This document shows positions 62,643 through 64,000 of a stretch of DNA of 64,000 nucleotides, piece by piece. The notes beneath the pieces were generated by a model that was given only the letters and a program-made list of their open reading frames with translations, was not told the DNA's origin and ran no database searches. The translations under genes and the position numbers were made by a program. The stretch's first letter is position 1. Every line of letters starts with the position of its first letter. The DNA lies in assembly GCF_000813985.1 (NCBI RefSeq), contig NZ_JWLJ01000011.1:62001-126000 (forward strand), given 5' to 3'. This DNA is from Ruegeria sp. ANG-R. GTDB taxonomy: Bacteria > Pseudomonadota > Alphaproteobacteria > Rhodobacterales > Rhodobacteraceae.

Positions 62643-62879
62643 GGCTCTGTTGCGCAAATCGGGTGAAGACCGAGCTTCCCCTTTCCCCGGAGGTACTTAT
62701 CCTGCGGGCTCTGTGACGGGTATGCCAAGAGCTGTGTAGCGGTTGAGAACCGCGATCGGGACCTGCAGCTCAGCAACTTGCCGACCGAAGTCCCTCGCCA
62801 TGAGGCCTTGGCCAAGTCGTTTGACGCAATTCATCTTTGCCTCTGCGCGGCTCCGGCGGTGATAGCCGGTCAGCTTTCG
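62643..62879 (-). mobile_element. IS5-type insertion sequence remnant (3' end)
   Basis: A minus-strand frame (62697-62879) reads GYHRRSRAEAKMNCVKRLGQ and ends ALGIPVTEPAG before TAA, which I recognise as the C-terminus of IS5-family transposases. At 62643-62660 stands GGCTCTGTTGCGCAAATC, the usual end repeat of such elements. The rest of the transposase and the other end are missing, so this is a truncated copy. The remaining part of the 62553-63050 gap shows no gene. Confidence 0.75.
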
Positions 62880-63050
62880 TCATAGGGCCGGCCCGAGATA
62901 CTTGCAGGCTCTCACGGCTTCGTTAGCCCCCCGGAATGAGCACAATTCGCACGTTCCGGGCTTTCGTCCTTTCGGGTCGGCACTGTCCTCGAGAGGACAA
63001 AAACCTGTCGTAAAGGAACGATCAGGTGTCATTTGTCACTTTGAAAAAAG

Positions 63051-63126
63051 TGGTGAGCCGTGCAGGATTCGAACCTGCGACCCACTGATTAAAAGTCAGT
63101 TGCTCTACCAACTGAGCTAACGGCCC
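63051..63126 (-). tRNA. tRNA-Lys (anticodon TTT)
   Basis: A 76-nt cloverleaf with encoded CCA on the minus strand: acceptor GGGCCGT paired to ACGGCTC with one G-T pair, D arm GCTCAGTTGGTAGAGC, anticodon loop CTTTTAA (TTT) and T arm GGTTCGAATCC. A T6 run follows the CCA end directly. The 221 bp between it and dapF hold no other gene. Confidence 0.95.
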
Positions 63127-63347
63127 ACTCTTTTTGTTGGATCTCGGCGATCCGTGGTGCTCTGTAAAGTATTTTCCCGACCGGGTTCAAGACCTTATTT
63201 CACACCTCGTTTCGCCAATGCCCAAGACATATCCGGCGACCCGATAGGCGGCCTAATTAGGCAGGTGGCGCAGGGGGGTCAACCCCTTTTTTTAGGAATC
63301 TGCGCGACAGGGTGGATTCATGTTGTGACCGGGGTTATATGCCCGCC

Positions 63348-64000
63348 ATGCGACCCATAAACGATATCGGTTTGCCCTTCATGAAGATGCACGGGCTGGG
63401 CAATGACTTTGTCATTGTGGATACACGTGCGCAGGCTGTGCCGATTACTCCCGCACTGGCCAGAGGAATCGGGCATCGGCAGTTCGGCGTGGGATTTGAT
63501 CAGCTGGCAGTGATCGAAAGCGGGGAATCGGACGCGCATCTGGTGTTCTACAATGCCGACGGATCGACCTCTGCCGCCTGCGGCAATGCCACACGATGCA
63601 TTGCGCGGTTCTTGATGGAGGAGACGGGCAAATCCGATCTGACTTTGACGACCGAACGTGGCTCTTTGTTGGCGCGTGACGCAGGCAATGGGCTGACATC
63701 GGTCAACATGGGCCATCCGCAGCTTACGTGGCATGAAATTCCCCTGGCCGAAGAGGTGGACACCCTAGAGCTTCCCATCGAGGGCGGCCCGACAGCAACC
63801 GGTATGGGCAATCCGCATTGCACATTCTTTGTCGATAAGGCCGAAGCCATCCCGTTGGAGGAATTTGGCGCGCGCTACGAACTCCACCCGCTCTATCCTG
63901 AACGCACCAATGTGCAGGTTGCGCAGATCACGGGGCCGGATCAGATTCGGATGCGCGTTTGGGAGCGCGGTGTCGGCATCACCCTGGCTTCGGGGTCGTC
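63348..64000 (+). CDS. dapF: Diaminopimelate epimerase DapF, N-terminal part
   Basis: The frame is open from ATG 63348 to the window end (217 codons); the 3' end lies outside. It has the family start FMKMHGLGNDFVIVDTR, the first catalytic Cys C78 in SAACGNATRC, and MGNPHCTFFV. The second active-site region reads ERGVGITLASGS: Ser215 stands where the second catalytic Cys (ACGTGA) is usual. DapF interconverts LL- and meso-diaminopimelate for lysine and peptidoglycan. ATG 63348 adds 11 residues before MKMHGLGN; an internal start is possible. Confidence 0.92.
   Translation, partial: MRPINDIGLPFMKMHGLGNDFVIVDTRAQAVPITPALARGIGHRQFGVGFDQLAVIESGESDAHLVFYNADGSTSAACGNATRCIARFLMEETGKSDLTLTTERGSLLARDAGNGLTSVNMGHPQLTWHEIPLAEEVDTLELPIEGGPTATGMGNPHCTFFVDKAEAIPLEEFGARYELHPLYPERTNVQVAQITGPDQIRMRVWERGVGITLASGS

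Larger units (their letters stand above)
57192..62900. mobile_element. Accessory island between tRNA-Thr and tRNA-Lys
   Basis: The block begins at a tRNA 3' end. It is visibly richer in A and T than its flanks, especially 58600-59850, and holds an HTH regulator, a nuclease-like unit, a phage head remnant, a restriction-modification pair and a transposase tail. No integrase gene and no clear copy of the tRNA 3' end were found at the right side, so the exact limits are inferred. Four frame breaks suggest a decaying element. Confidence 0.7.

Noticed and set aside
62558-62815. 85-codon minus-strand open frame
   Set aside because: It lies over the IS5 remnant in a different frame from the recognisable transposase tail.
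57192-62900. Complete prophage or integrative element
   Set aside because: No integrase, terminase, portal or replication gene is present, and no repeat of the tRNA 3' end was found at the right side.
62902-63120. Plus-strand open frame ending CRIRTCDPLIKSQLLYQLS
   Set aside because: This is the antisense translation of tRNA-Lys, a well-known annotation artefact.

Overview
The window is chromosome from an alphaproteobacterium of the Rhodobacteraceae, most likely the Roseobacter/Ruegeria group. The grounds are the hemY neighbourhood, a form I aerobic CO dehydrogenase cluster, several tripartite-type transporters (TTT and TAXI-TRAP), an intergenic sequence tail of a kind I associate with this family, and high G+C with dense operons. 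No database search was possible; all family names come from motifs read in the translations.

Layout. 1-1855: end of a haem-biosynthesis neighbourhood (mitofilin-like tail, hemY). 1860-9974: a tricarboxylate locus. tctC-tctB-tctA, a type III CoA-transferase and a citryl-CoA lyase-type enzyme form one minus-strand operon, divergent from the tctD-tctE two-component genes and a solute-binding protein. 10052-18571: an MHYT-LytTR regulator, then coxMSL (form I CO dehydrogenase with the AYRCSFR active-site loop) and accessory genes coxD, coxE, coxF, a 36-residue small ORF and coxG. 18661-29891: a Cache/PAS histidine kinase, a FixJ-type regulator and a PhnD-like protein, divergent from a TAXI-TRAP transporter, a universal stress protein, gamma-glutamyltranspeptidase and an MFS exporter. 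29951-40725: GABA catabolism (gabT, gabD) with an HTH-cupin regulator, then a tight operon of nitrilase, Orn/Lys/Arg decarboxylase, ATP-grasp ligase and C45-type Ntn hydrolase, which looks like an undescribed amine-conjugate pathway. 40740-45022: RND efflux pump. 45492-48159: lipid glycosylation genes (GT39, GT2, LAB_N). 48333-51798: GNAT acetyltransferase, class III cyclase with TPRs, MerR regulator and DUF2938-like membrane protein.

51902-56820 is the most unusual part. A minus-strand operon encodes YcaO, TfuA, a thermolysin-like metallopeptidase and a 303-residue protein that ends in eight perfect VSGAK repeats. YcaO with TfuA is the pair that installs backbone thioamides (or azolines) in peptides, so the locus may be an undescribed RiPP-type or protein-modification system. 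The repeats also resemble pentapeptide-repeat (AxLSG) structure, and that competing reading is kept.

57116-62900: tRNA-Thr(CGT), with a degraded tRNA-like copy just upstream, borders an AT-richer accessory island. It holds an HTH regulator, a two-gene unit with a PD-(D/E)xK-type nuclease motif, a MuF/gp7-type phage head remnant, a convergent Dam-type methylase and HNH endonuclease (restriction-modification), and an IS5-type transposase tail. Four separate single-base frame breaks cluster in this island and I saw none elsewhere, so much of it appears to be decaying. The window closes with tRNA-Lys(TTT) and the start of dapF.
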